DNA of 36,648 bases from Limisphaerales bacterium. GTDB lineage: Bacteria; Verrucomicrobiota; Verrucomicrobiia; Limisphaerales; UBA11358. The position numbers and the translations under genes are program-made. Location of the stretch: contig JANYCI010000194.1 in NCBI GenBank assembly GCA_025360325.1, positions 1 through 36,648 of the forward strand. Reading direction: 5' to 3'. The notes under the pieces were generated by a model. The model did not search any database. It was not told the origin of the DNA and saw only the letters and a program-made list of their open reading frames with translations. Numbering within the stretch: position 1 is the stretch's first letter; the number at the start of each line of letters is the position of its first letter. Below are positions 7,602-17,400 of this stretch, in pieces.

Positions 7602-8396
7602 ATGGACTTCCTGAAAAAAAATTACGAGAAGATCGTGCTCGGCCTCGTGCTCGCCGGACTGGTGGGCGCCTTGGTGTTCATGCTATTCTACATCAACGCC
7701 GACCGGCAGCAGATGGAGGAGAAAACCAGCAGCGTGATCAATCCCAAGGTGAATCAGTTGACGAACCTCGACCTAACCATTCAGAACAATGCGCTCGCGC
7801 GTTTGAAAGCACCGTATGTCCTCGATTTCGAGACCGGCAACAAAGTTTTCAACCCGATGGAATGGCAGAAGAATCCCGCCGATGGCAGCCTCATTCGCGC
7901 CGCGAAAGTCGGCCCGCAGGTATGCGTCGTCACTAACATCACTCCGCTTTTCCTCATCATCACGCTGGAGGCGTCGGTGACGAATGAGCTGGGAGCACGT
8001 TATACATTGGGCGTGGAAAAGCAGGGAGCCACCACCGCTACCAAGCGCCACAAAACCCAGCGCTTTGTTTCCATCGGCGACAAGGCCAACGATGTGTTCG
8101 CACTGCTCGAAGTGAAGGGCACGGCGGAAAATCCAGATTTTGTTTCCATCAAGCTCGTGGATTCCGGCGAGACGGTTTCGGTTTCCAAGGACAATCCGTA
8201 TCGCCGCGTGGACGCGTATTCAGCAGGTTTCCGCTATGACTTGGAACGAAAAGGTTTTGCGAACCGGCGCGTGGGCGACAAGGTCACCTTTGGCGGCACG
8301 GATTACGTCATGTCGGAAATTAATCAGAATGAATTAATTTTGGCCGACCAGACGAACCAGAAAAAAACAATCCTGCCGTTTACGCCCGCGCCGTGA
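7602..8396 (+). CDS. Bitopic pilus-cluster protein in the Amuc_1099 position (PilP-like role)
   Basis: Encodes 264 residues. A positively charged N-terminus (MDFLKKNYEK) precedes one membrane helix (about 11-30, IVLGLVLAGLVGALVFMLFY). A helical linker follows, then beta-rich periplasmic segments (VCVVTNITPLFLIITLEASVT; RFVSIGDKANDVFALLEVKG; FVSIKLVDSGETVSVSKDNPY; GDKVTFGGTDYVMSEINQNELILADQ). The small beta units resemble the HR or homology region that PilP and GspC use to bind secretin N-domains, but sequence identity is not obvious. The gene starts immediately after the previous stop and is followed 61 bases later by the secretin. By position it should link the inner-membrane platform to the outer-membrane secretin. 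Its function is inferred from context. Confidence 0.65.
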   Translation: MDFLKKNYEKIVLGLVLAGLVGALVFMLFYINADRQQMEEKTSSVINPKVNQLTNLDLTIQNNALARLKAPYVLDFETGNKVFNPMEWQKNPADGSLIRAAKVGPQVCVVTNITPLFLIITLEASVTNELGARYTLGVEKQGATTATKRHKTQRFVSIGDKANDVFALLEVKGTAENPDFVSIKLVDSGETVSVSKDNPYRRVDAYSAGFRYDLERKGFANRRVGDKVTFGGTDYVMSEINQNELILADQTNQKKTILPFTPAP

Positions 8397-8457
8397 AGTG
8401 TGCCGCCAGAAATAATTATTGAATTTCACCAGATTTCGACCAACCTCAATTTTAGCC

Positions 8458-11433
8458 ATGAAGAAAGTATTTACCCTCTCCCTCGCCTGCGCCGGTTTGC
8501 TGGCGCTTGATCTGAATGTCACCGCGCAAAACAGCGCCAAGGATGCCGCCGTGCAACAGGCCATTCTTAACCAGCAGGACACGATCCTACTGCGCCAGAA
8601 ACTCATCGAGGCCAAGGCGGCGATAGCGCGCAAGGACACCGCCGGTGCCGCAAAATTTTATCAAGAGGCGTTCAATTATTCGCAGCGAATCGGCTCCGGC
8701 ATTGACGCCGAGACAGCGCAGGCCAAGGCTGGATTATCCATGACGATCCTTGCGCTCGCCCGCGACGCCCAGAGCCGTGGCGATTATCGCGAAGCCGACA
8801 AACAGGTGAAGTTGGTTTTGAACACCGACAGAAAAAACGCGGCGGCCATTGAATTCAAAAAGCAGAATGACCAGATGATTGCGGCGTTGAAAGGCCATAT
8901 TCCATCGGCAGGCGTAGTGGAACAGATTCCGGCGATCATGAATCAAAAAGCGGATGCCGGCACGCTGGTGCAGGACGGCAAATTACTTTACGAAGCTGGC
9001 AAATTAGAGGAAGCGGAAATGAAATTGAAAGCCGCTCTCAGTCTTGATCCTGACAACTCGGGTGCATACACCTATTTGAATCTCATCAAGCAATCAAAAT
9101 TGCTGCGTGAGTCCGCGCAACATTCCGTTGACACCCAAGATCGCATGGCGCAAGTGGAAAAACAGTGGGTGCTCCCGAGGCCCACCGCTACGCTGCCACA
9201 ATACGGAAATCCCTACGCTACGAACACGCTCACCTACACCGGCCCGGGCCGTCAGGTTATTTTGGAAAAGCTGAACCGCATCCGGTTGGAGAACATCAGT
9301 TATGATGGCGTGCCATTGAACGTGGTGCTCGCGGAACTTTCCAAAAAATCGCAACTCGCCGATCCTGATCGCCGGGGCATCAATTTTCTTATCAACCCGA
9401 ATCCAGACCAGTCTGGTCAAGCCGTGGCCGCACTCGCTGGTGGTGGCTTGGGTGGTGGTTTTGGTGGACCGTTCGGTGCCGGTGGTGCTCCGGCAGGTAT
9501 TCCGGCGGCGGTAGATCCGGCCACTGGATTGCCGGCGATAGCTCCGCCCGGTGGCGGTGGCGGTGGCGGAAATTCTGGCGAGGCTTTGGATGCGGGCGCG
9601 TTTCAAGTGAAATTGAACCTGACCGATGTGCGACTCGCCGATGTGTTGGCGGCCATCATGGACGTGGCGCAAAATCCGAATCCGGGCGACCCGCGCACCA
9701 TCAAATACACGATCAAAGAATACGGCATCGTGTTTCAGGCCAAGGGCGCAGAAACGCCGCAGCTCTTCACCCGCGAATTCAAAGTGGATCCTAATACGTT
9801 TTACTCCGGCCTTGAAAGCGTCAGCGCCACGAGCTTCGGCGGCAGCGGTCAGTCGAGCGGCGGCGGCAGCAGCGGTGGCGGCGGTGGCAGCCGAGGTGGC
9901 GGCGGCGGCGGTGGCGGTGGCGGCGGTGGTGGTCAGCAAGGCAGCGGTGCTGTCGTCGGTGTTGTCAATCCATTCGCCGGTGGCGGTGCCCTTCGTAATC
10001 AAGGCGGTCAGGGCGGCGGCGGCGGTGGCGGTGGTGGCGGCAGTCAAGGTGGCGGTAGCTTGTTGAACTCCACCGGCGGCGGTGCTGGCGGTGCTCAAGG
10101 CGGTGGTGGCCAAGGCCAAAATCAAGGCGGGCTGAATTACATTACCACGCAAACTTCGGCGGCGACCCCGAGTTCACTGGCAATCCAATTTTTCACGACG
10201 CTCGGAGTCAATCTTTCCGCGCCTCCCGGTAAATCAGTTTTCTTCAATGACCGTAGCGGCAAATTACTCGTCCGTGCCACGGAGCAGGACTTGGACACGA
10301 TTGAGCAAGCCATCCATGCGTTGAATGAAGTCTCACCGCAAGTTCACATCAAGACACGTTTCATTGAAGTGCAGCAAAAAGATAACAAAGCGCTCGGCTT
10401 CGACTGGTATCTCGGTGATTTTGTTAACGGCAATCTCATCGCCAACGGCGGTAGCTCGCCTTCAAAATTTGTTCCCGCCTCGGTTGCCAACCCCGACACC
10501 GGCAACGGACTCGGCCAGTTTCCCGGCCTCGGCAGCAGCGTTCCGGCTTCGCCCAATGACCAGTTGATCACCAGCGGAATCCGCAATTCCGGCCCCGCAC
10601 TGGCGACGTTGACCGGCATTTTGACGGATCCAAATTTCCGTGTCGTTCTCCGTGCGCTCGAACAGCGTGGCGGATTTGAATCGCTCGGCGAACCCGAAGT
10701 CACCACGACCAGCGGACGCCAGACCCAGATGCGTGCCACGGCCATCATCAACGTCGTTACTGGCTTCAGTTTTGATAACGGAACGGGCGGCGGCAACGCC
10801 AGTCAGGGAACGGTTGGTGGCACCACCGGCGGCACCACGGTCAACCAAGCGGGCACTTCTTCTGTGCAGCCTTCAACCCAGCCGGTGGAAACGGGACCCA
10901 TCTTGGACGTGGTTCCCTACGTTCTCTCGGACGGTTACACCATCAACATGGCGCTGATTCCCTCGCTCACCGATTTCAACGGCTATGACACTATCGCAGC
11001 AGGTGAAATTCCCGGCTACAATCCGGGAACCGCGACGGCGGGTGCTGCCAATAGCACCACGCTGCCGGTGGCACTCCCGAAATTCACCGTCCGTCAAGTC
11101 GTCACCACGGTGAACGTGTGGGACAACCAGACGGTAGCGCTGGGCGGTTTGATTACCTCCACGGTTCAGAGCACCAAAGACAAGGTGCCGGTCATAGGCG
11201 ATGTGCCGTTACTTGGTCGCCTGTTTCAAAGCCAGAGCAAAATCACGATCAAAAATAACCTGATGATTTTTGTGACGGCCACTATCGTGGATCCCGCTGG
11301 CAACCGCGTTCATTCCGACGACGATCTGCCGTTTGCACAACAGAACACGCCCGTTCAGGCACCGGGATACGGCAAGGTGATCGAAAAAGGTTCGCAACCG
11401 GTCAGCGCGGAATCGTTGATGGTGAAGCCGTGA
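8458..11433 (+). CDS. Secretin of the pilus-like system (PilQ/GspD family, Amuc_1098-like)
   Basis: Encodes 991 residues from ATG 8458, preferred to an upstream TTG because a clean signal peptide starts there (MKKVFTLSLACAGLLALDLNVTAQ). Helical TPR-like repeats follow (GKLEEAEMKLKAALSLDPDN, about 165-218), then small N-domains (ENISYDGVPLNVVLAELSKK; LNLTDVRLADVLAAIMDV; GKLLVRATEQDLDTIEQAIHAL). The C-terminal secretin domain carries FRVVLRALEQRGGFESLGEPEVTT (about 728 on), the barrel strands and VPVIGDVPLLGRLF (about 911), the family hallmark. Between the N-domains is a glycine-rich tract (about 460-560) with a run of 13 Gly. It is long for a secretin because of the TPR and glycine regions. 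It would form the outer-membrane channel for the three preceding proteins. The exonuclease gene overlaps its stop by four bases. Confidence 0.93.
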   Translation: MKKVFTLSLACAGLLALDLNVTAQNSAKDAAVQQAILNQQDTILLRQKLIEAKAAIARKDTAGAAKFYQEAFNYSQRIGSGIDAETAQAKAGLSMTILALARDAQSRGDYREADKQVKLVLNTDRKNAAAIEFKKQNDQMIAALKGHIPSAGVVEQIPAIMNQKADAGTLVQDGKLLYEAGKLEEAEMKLKAALSLDPDNSGAYTYLNLIKQSKLLRESAQHSVDTQDRMAQVEKQWVLPRPTATLPQYGNPYATNTLTYTGPGRQVILEKLNRIRLENISYDGVPLNVVLAELSKKSQLADPDRRGINFLINPNPDQSGQAVAALAGGGLGGGFGGPFGAGGAPAGIPAAVDPATGLPAIAPPGGGGGGGNSGEALDAGAFQVKLNLTDVRLADVLAAIMDVAQNPNPGDPRTIKYTIKEYGIVFQAKGAETPQLFTREFKVDPNTFYSGLESVSATSFGGSGQSSGGGSSGGGGGSRGGGGGGGGGGGGGQQGSGAVVGVVNPFAGGGALRNQGGQGGGGGGGGGGSQGGGSLLNSTGGGAGGAQGGGGQGQNQGGLNYITTQTSAATPSSLAIQFFTTLGVNLSAPPGKSVFFNDRSGKLLVRATEQDLDTIEQAIHALNEVSPQVHIKTRFIEVQQKDNKALGFDWYLGDFVNGNLIANGGSSPSKFVPASVANPDTGNGLGQFPGLGSSVPASPNDQLITSGIRNSGPALATLTGILTDPNFRVVLRALEQRGGFESLGEPEVTTTSGRQTQMRATAIINVVTGFSFDNGTGGGNASQGTVGGTTGGTTVNQAGTSSVQPSTQPVETGPILDVVPYVLSDGYTINMALIPSLTDFNGYDTIAAGEIPGYNPGTATAGAANSTTLPVALPKFTVRQVVTTVNVWDNQTVALGGLITSTVQSTKDKVPVIGDVPLLGRLFQSQSKITIKNNLMIFVTATIVDPAGNRVHSDDDLPFAQQNTPVQAPGYGKVIEKGSQPVSAESLMVKP
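9835..10135 (+). repeat. GGC/GGT trinucleotide-rich tract inside the secretin gene
   Basis: Imperfect GGC/GGT codon repeats encode glycine-rich blocks (SGGGGGSRGGG, then 13 consecutive Gly, later another ten or so) separated by a short hydrophobic segment VVGVVNPFAGGGAL. Long trinucleotide tracts are prone to slippage, and any change in units of three keeps the frame, so length could vary between strains. Confidence 0.8.
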
Positions 11434-12305
11434 GGCGGCTGCTGGTCATTGACGGCCACGCCTACGCTTACCGCGCCTTTCACGCCATCCGCGAACTTCG
11501 CGGGCCGCAAGGACAGCCGACGAACGCGATTTTCGGTTTCATCAAGATGCTGGAAAAAATGCGCGCGGCACTGGCGCCGGATTTGTTGATAGTCGTATGG
11601 GACGGCGGTTTGAGTGCGGAACGCATGGCCGCATTGCCAGATTACAAAGCGCAACGGCCAGAGATGCCGGGTGAACTGCGGCCGCAGTTTGATGAAATTT
11701 CGAGTTACCTGTCGGCGGCGGGCATCGCGGAATTTTGCGGCGAAGGTGTTGAGGCGGATGATTACATAGGCTGCCTTGCACAACAGGCAGCAGCAGCGGG
11801 TGTCGCGGTGGTGATTGCTAGTTCGGATAAAGATTTTATGCAACTCGTCACGGAGCGGATTGGGTTGTTGAACCCAAACGATAAGTCCGGGACGATTTGG
11901 GGACGCTCGGAAGTGTTCGCGAAAGCCGGTGTCGAACCAGAACAGGTTGTGGACTGGCTGGCGCTGATGGGCGATGCGGTGGATAACATCCCCGGCGTGC
12001 CAGGGGTCGGACCGAAGACCGCCGCCGCACTGCTGGCGCAGTTCCGTTCGGTAGAAAAAATGTTTTTGCGGCTGTCGGAAGTGAAGTCGGAAAAAACGCG
12101 CGCGGCCTTGCAAACGGCAGCGGCTGACGTGCGCCGGAATTTGGAACTGGTGCGGTTGCAATCCGTGCCGTGCGATTTTGCGCCGGAAAAACTAGTGGGG
12201 TGTCCGGCGGACAAAGAGAAATTGCGCAGCCTGTTTGCGCGCTGGGGATTTAACGGAATGTTGGCTGCGCTGGGGAAACAACCGCAGCAGACGGAGTTGA
12301 TTTGA
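11430..12305 (+). CDS. Stand-alone 5'-3' exonuclease (DNA polymerase I N-domain/FEN type)
   Basis: Encodes 291 residues from a GTG that overlaps the secretin stop (GTGA), suggesting translational coupling. It contains the whole flap-nuclease domain and no polymerase domain: LLVIDGHAYAYRAFHA (metal-binding Asp), DLLIVVWDG, YKAQRPEMP (helical arch), VEADDYIG (acidic pair), SSDKDFMQL, and the helix-three-turn-helix DNA-binding segment LMGDAVDNIPGVPGVGPKTA. Such enzymes remove RNA primers and 5' flaps. It has no signal peptide and is cytoplasmic. Its place in a secretion cluster looks coincidental, although coupling would tie its level to secretin translation. Stand-alone versions occur beside full-length PolA in many bacteria, so this may be accessory. 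Confidence 0.92.
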   Translation: MRRLLVIDGHAYAYRAFHAIRELRGPQGQPTNAIFGFIKMLEKMRAALAPDLLIVVWDGGLSAERMAALPDYKAQRPEMPGELRPQFDEISSYLSAAGIAEFCGEGVEADDYIGCLAQQAAAAGVAVVIASSDKDFMQLVTERIGLLNPNDKSGTIWGRSEVFAKAGVEPEQVVDWLALMGDAVDNIPGVPGVGPKTAAALLAQFRSVEKMFLRLSEVKSEKTRAALQTAAADVRRNLELVRLQSVPCDFAPEKLVGCPADKEKLRSLFARWGFNGMLAALGKQPQQTELI

Positions 12306-12381
12306 AGAACATGAATTTGCCCAATAAGACCAATGGAATGGCCGGCGAAAATACTATCGCTCCGGTCACGTCAGGATTTTT

Positions 12382-12408
12382 TCGACAAATGCGCGAGCAT
12401 GGTATAAT
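12382..12408 (+). promoter_or_regulatory. Candidate sigma-70-type promoter for the secreted-protein operon
   Basis: A perfect TATAAT (12403-12408) is preceded by TCGACA (12382-12387), five of six matches to TTGACA, with a 15-base spacer, shorter than ideal. Transcription would begin near 12415, about ten bases before the ATG at 12425. It lies in the 119-base gap after the exonuclease gene, the widest gap between here and the 2762-residue protein, so it could give the exported-protein genes their own expression. Confidence 0.4.
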
Positions 12409-12424
12409 TTGCGCGCGACTCAAA

Positions 12425-14425
12425 ATGCAACTTATACGCCGTGCTGGAAATCTAGCATTCTTTTTTACTGTGGTGGCTCTGTGCCTGATGCTGAATCAGG
12501 CCAGTGCCCAGACCAATGTGTATTCCACCAATGGCACCGAATACGCCTTTGTCGGCGCGATTCCGGGCGATCAGGTCAGCCCCGATGTTTCAGTTTCCAC
12601 CAACGGCGGTTATCTCGTTTGGGCGGACAACGCGACTGATGGTGATAATTGGGGCATCAGTGCTCGCAAGCTGGACGCGACACTTTCTGGCACCTTGAGT
12701 TCGTTTCGCGTGAACGTGAACGGTGTCGGTGCCCAGGAAAATCCCCATGTGGCTCGCCTGCAAAACGGTGGCGCGGTGTTTGTCTGGCAGGGTGGCAAGC
12801 CTGGCTTCCCGCACATCTATGCCCGCTTTATGAATTCCAGCGGCATCTTCATCGGCACCACCGACACCTTGGTAAATTCGTCCACAAATTATTACCAGTT
12901 GGAACCGTCCGTGACGGTTTTGAACAATGGTAACGTCATTGTCGTCTGGTCGAGTTACGACCAAGCGGGCGTGGGTTCCATGCAGGATGTCTATGGCCAG
13001 ATGTTCGCCTCGGATGGCACCAAGCTTGGCAGCGAATTTTTGGTCAATCAGTTCACCACCTACAATCAGCGCTCGGCCGCAATCGCCGCGCAGCCCAATG
13101 GCGGGTTCATCGTCGCTTGGGTTACGGAGCAGCAGCGCCTCCTGGCTCCCAACACGAGTTCAAATTCGCTGACGGTGTCCTACTCCTCCATGCCCAGGCC
13201 GAGCGTGGATATTTACGCACGCTATTTCAACTCCGCTGCGACGCCGCTCGCGGCTGAATTTCTCGTGAACGCCGATAGTAATCCTTGTTCGGCTCCTTCC
13301 CTGAAAGTCGCGACGGACGGCAGCTTTTTGGTCGTGTGGTGCGCGCGGGACATGGCGAACCAACTGAACAGTCTAGACATCCGTGGTCGCACTTATAACA
13401 GCTCCGGCACTGCTGGCGCTGTCTTCTATGTCAATTCCACTCTTTATGGCGATCAGTATTTACCCAAGGTCAGCAGCATCGGCCTAGACTACTTTGTTAC
13501 TTGGACGAGCCTTGGACAGGACGGCTCGCGGGAAGGTGTTTTTGGACGTTTAATCCATAACAACGGTGTTTATAACAGCGGCGAATTTCTGGTCAACACC
13601 ACCACTGCCGGTCAGCAGATGAACGCCGCCGTGACCAGCGACGGCAGCAGCCAATTCCTCGTTGTCTGGCGCAGCTTCAACAATTTAGCCAATGGCTTTG
13701 ACCTCTATGTGCAGCGCTACCTGAATATGCAGATCGGCCTGCCGGCGATGTCACCGCCCATTGTCTGGGCACCTTTCGTCGTCAGTAACAACGTCTATCA
13801 ACCCCAGTTGATGGTTAGTTGGGCACCCCAGCTTGGCCTTTCTATTTCCAATTACGAAGTCTATGTGGATGGTTCATCCATCGCTGCCACGAACATTACT
13901 ACTAATGTCTGGGTGATGAAGGCGAACAACGTGCCTTCCATTCCCTTGACCGCCAATAGCACCCACTCTTTCCGAATTGACTATGTCACCCCCGATGGCC
14001 GCCGTCCGCCATTATCACCCTCCAGCAGCGGCACCACTTGGGGCGGAGGCAACTGGGGCGGCATTCCCTACGAATGGATGGCGCAATACTTCGGCGGCTA
14101 TTACGGCGGTATCTATCACACCAATGCTTGGTGGCCGGCGTCCCTATTGCTGGATTCGGGGCACATGACACTCTACCGGGTTTACTTAAGTGGTGGCGAC
14201 CCGTTTGACCCGACGACTTGGCTTCGGCTCAACACCACGCGAACGGTGCAGGGAATGTCTATCAACTGGAACACCATGCCGGGAGCACTTTACCAAGTTC
14301 AGCAATCAACTAATTTGAAAACCTACAGCAACTTTGGGGCACCCCGGTTTGCCGCTGGCACCAACGACTCTATCAACGTGAGCGGAAGCACCGGCGGTTA
14401 CTATCAGGTGATTTTGCTGCGCTGA
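12425..14425 (+). CDS. Secreted protein with propeller-like repeats, Fn3-like domain and STNL C-terminal module
   Basis: Encodes 666 residues from ATG 12425, chosen because MQLIRRAGNLAFFFTVVALCLMLNQASAQ is a clear signal peptide; the frame is open further upstream to 12302, but that part lacks any recognisable domain. The main body repeats about every 50-60 residues with the pattern NGGxxVxW...D..GQxF...G...G.EFLVN, seen for example as NGGYLVWADN, NGGAVFVWQGG, NGNVIVVWSSYDQ, NGGFIVAWVTEQ and DGSFLVVWCAR. This suggests a beta-propeller. A fibronectin-III-like domain follows (YEVYVDGSSIA), then a region starting WGGIPYEWMAQYFG and a C-terminal module ALYQVQQSTNLKTYSNFGAP...YYQV. I do not recognise a specific function; a surface or matrix protein is likely. 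The next gene starts 13 bases downstream. Confidence 0.75.
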   Translation: MQLIRRAGNLAFFFTVVALCLMLNQASAQTNVYSTNGTEYAFVGAIPGDQVSPDVSVSTNGGYLVWADNATDGDNWGISARKLDATLSGTLSSFRVNVNGVGAQENPHVARLQNGGAVFVWQGGKPGFPHIYARFMNSSGIFIGTTDTLVNSSTNYYQLEPSVTVLNNGNVIVVWSSYDQAGVGSMQDVYGQMFASDGTKLGSEFLVNQFTTYNQRSAAIAAQPNGGFIVAWVTEQQRLLAPNTSSNSLTVSYSSMPRPSVDIYARYFNSAATPLAAEFLVNADSNPCSAPSLKVATDGSFLVVWCARDMANQLNSLDIRGRTYNSSGTAGAVFYVNSTLYGDQYLPKVSSIGLDYFVTWTSLGQDGSREGVFGRLIHNNGVYNSGEFLVNTTTAGQQMNAAVTSDGSSQFLVVWRSFNNLANGFDLYVQRYLNMQIGLPAMSPPIVWAPFVVSNNVYQPQLMVSWAPQLGLSISNYEVYVDGSSIAATNITTNVWVMKANNVPSIPLTANSTHSFRIDYVTPDGRRPPLSPSSSGTTWGGGNWGGIPYEWMAQYFGGYYGGIYHTNAWWPASLLLDSGHMTLYRVYLSGGDPFDPTTWLRLNTTRTVQGMSINWNTMPGALYQVQQSTNLKTYSNFGAPRFAAGTNDSINVSGSTGGYYQVILLR

Positions 14426-14438
14426 TTATTATTTTTGT

Positions 14439-17400
14439 ATGCGGAAAACGATTCATCTTATCTTATTGGTTGCACTGCTGGCCGTTGGCTTGCCTTCAGC
14501 GTGGGGCTTCTCCTTGCTTGGCCCCTTGCAAGGTGCCGCCGGTGGCGAACCTTGGGCGCAACCTGTCATCGGCCATAAATTACTCGGTGACATCGGCGAT
14601 GCGCATAATTTGGATGAAGAATACCGGCGGGTGACCCCGATCATGTATTATGCCTACGATGCCAACTTTCTGGGTTATTTCGGTCTGGCTGGCACCACCA
14701 ATTGTGATCTGGCCTTTTCCATGCTGAATTCAGTCATTGGCACGAATAATATTGTAGGAACCGACAAAGTCTCCTCTTATAGCCCGGCACTGGATGAGTT
14801 CCCGTTCGATTCCCAATCCCATAACCCGTCCGCCGAGACTTTGTTTCTGACCGATATCAAGTCTGTTACTTTAGGATTGTTAATGGAACAAATGGGGTTG
14901 GCAGACCCGGCTCGCTACGCTTGGACCTTGCATGACCGGTTGCCGGGATCCGGTTCCCCTTGTTACATCACTGTGACTTACTTGGTTGTCATGCGAAACT
15001 TTAACATCATTGATACGCCCCTAAATCAACTTCAATATTCGCCTTACGTCAACGATATCCTTTATAGTTATTACATTCAGGAGAATTGCACCGGTCCCGA
15101 CCCGTTGGCTTATACAGTTCCGTTTCCAGTCACTGCCTCTGATACTGCGGCTTTCACTTCCGTAGCCGGGTTTTCTCCTATTTTTGGCACTATCAATAGT
15201 CTTGGACTTAAGCGTGGCGGTTTCTATACCGGATTAACCAAGGACGATGTGGCGGGCCTTCGCTATTTGATGAATTCCAATAACGTCAATTGGGAAGCGA
15301 CAGCTTCTGCGGGCGGGCGGTTGCTGTCGAGCAACGCCATCGCTCAGGTCGCGATCACCACTCTGCCGTTGAACCTACTTTACGGTCAAGCTTCGGTCAC
15401 GGATCCAGCCACCTTGTTGGCTATCTATCCCGGTCTGACGTATGTCTCCGTCCAGACCAACATTGTCAATCGGATCGCCACGAACGTTATCGCCTATTAT
15501 ACCAACTTGGTGGCACCGTTCACCAATTCCAGCCCGAACTTTCCTGGCTGGACGCCAGTGCAATATGGTGCCTTCCAAACTAATGCCACCTTATCGCTGT
15601 TTGATTTCATCGCGGCCACCACTAATCCGCCGGCCGTCTTGCAAGGACTCTATCCTGATTTGATCATCACCTTTGCCGGGACGAATTCGCTGGCGGTGCA
15701 AGTGGCCACTAACGTCACGCCGACCTTCACCAACCTGTTCGCTCCGTTCACTAATTTTGTGGCCGGCTTCCCGACCAACGTCAACTTTCCCGGTTGGCAG
15801 CCGCTGCAATACGGAAGTTTCCTGACGGTCTCCACCTTGTCGTTGGCAGATTTCCTAGCTGCCGCTAAGACGAACGACCCCGCCACATTGCAGTCGGCCT
15901 ATCCCGACTTGATCATCACTTCCGCCGTCACTAACTCTTTGGCCGTGCTGGTCACCACCAATACTGCGCCTTATTTCACCAACCAAACGGTCTTGCCCAT
16001 CTATACTAACAATGTGCCGGGAGGTTTGGTTTTGAATAACTACTATTTCACCAACCAGCCGGGGCCGACCATCATCAATTATCCGCTCACCTCGCAGTTG
16101 TTCACCAACGTTGACTTGTTCCAGTTCACCCTGCAGGCTCGGACCAGTTCCCCCGCCGCTTTGCTGACCCTCTATCCAAGCTTGGTCATCTTGAGTTACT
16201 ATTCAACGCCGACGAATCAGGATATTCCGAATATTTTCACCTATTTCACGAACAGCATCGGGGAGAACATTGGGACGCCACCACACGTGGTTACCGTCTC
16301 CAACGGGATAACTCGTGTTTTTTACGACCTCTATTATTACCAATTTGGCAACGTGGTGACCAATCATGTGTATAACTCGCAGCTGGTGACCATTGTCACG
16401 ACCAGCATCACTAACCATGTTGGGGCAAACGTGGGCAGTCCAAACGTGACGAATGTCTCGACCACTTCTTATTACACCAACATCCTGGGTTATCCATCCG
16501 GGGACATCCTGATCATCCCGACCAACTGGTGCGGTTTCCAAGTGACCGCCGCCTACCCCTTGCTGCCGGTCATAGGGGTCAGTAATACTGTGGCCTCGGC
16601 TACTGCCACCCGTGGCACTAATTCGTTTTTCTACTCGCAGTCCATCTATTATACGTTCACCAACCGGACCTATAACGTCACGCCGGGGGTCTGTAACCCG
16701 AAGCTAGTCTTTAGCACAACCTATTCTACCAACATCGCCAACGTGTATCAGTATTCGTTCGGCAATGTGCTGACGAACCATTACTACACCAACACGCTGG
16801 TCAAGGTCTATACCAACTATATCTATTCCACGGGCGGAGTGGGAACCAACCTGGCGACCAACATGACGGTCATTCCAAATTCCTATTACACCAACATTCC
16901 CTCCGGTGATATTTTCATCGTGCCGTCAAGTTGGTGCGGTTACACCTACACCACGCTGCTGACCAATTTGAACTTTGCCACCAACGTGATCACGGCGGGC
17001 GGCGTCCCCACCAGCGGTCAGTTCTTTGCCCAGACTAACATCAGCTTTTTCACCAATTACACACTGGCCATGCGGCCCGCCTTCTGTGAACCAAGGGTGG
17101 CAAACTTCACGAATTACTCCACCAACATTGCGGGCATATACCAGTATTCTTTTGGAAACATAGTCACCAACCATTTCTACACGAACACCGTTGTCCGGGT
17201 AGTGACGACGAACGTGCTTTTTGTATCTGGAGGCAGCGTCGGCGCGGTTTCCAACAGCGTCACGGTGACCACCAACCTTCTGAATAAGCCGTCGGGTGAC
17301 ATCTTCATCGTCCCGTCGGCATGGTGTGGCTACAAATACACCGTCCTGCTGACCAACTATAACGCGTTCACCAATACCGTATTCGGCTCCGGGGCGGCGG

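Noticed and set aside
9835-10135. CRISPR-like array
   Set aside because: The repeats are codon-level GGC/GGT tracts inside a reading frame, without spacers or constant repeat length.
9094-10152. Long minus-strand frame (352 codons) opposite the secretin
   Set aside because: It is the complement of the glycine-codon tract and gives Ala/Thr-rich low-complexity sequence; the plus-strand secretin is unmistakable.
12302-12424. Upstream extension of the 666-residue protein to 12302 or 12311
   Set aside because: It would place 38 or more polar residues before a clear signal peptide and cover the TATAAT site; ATG 12425 is simpler.
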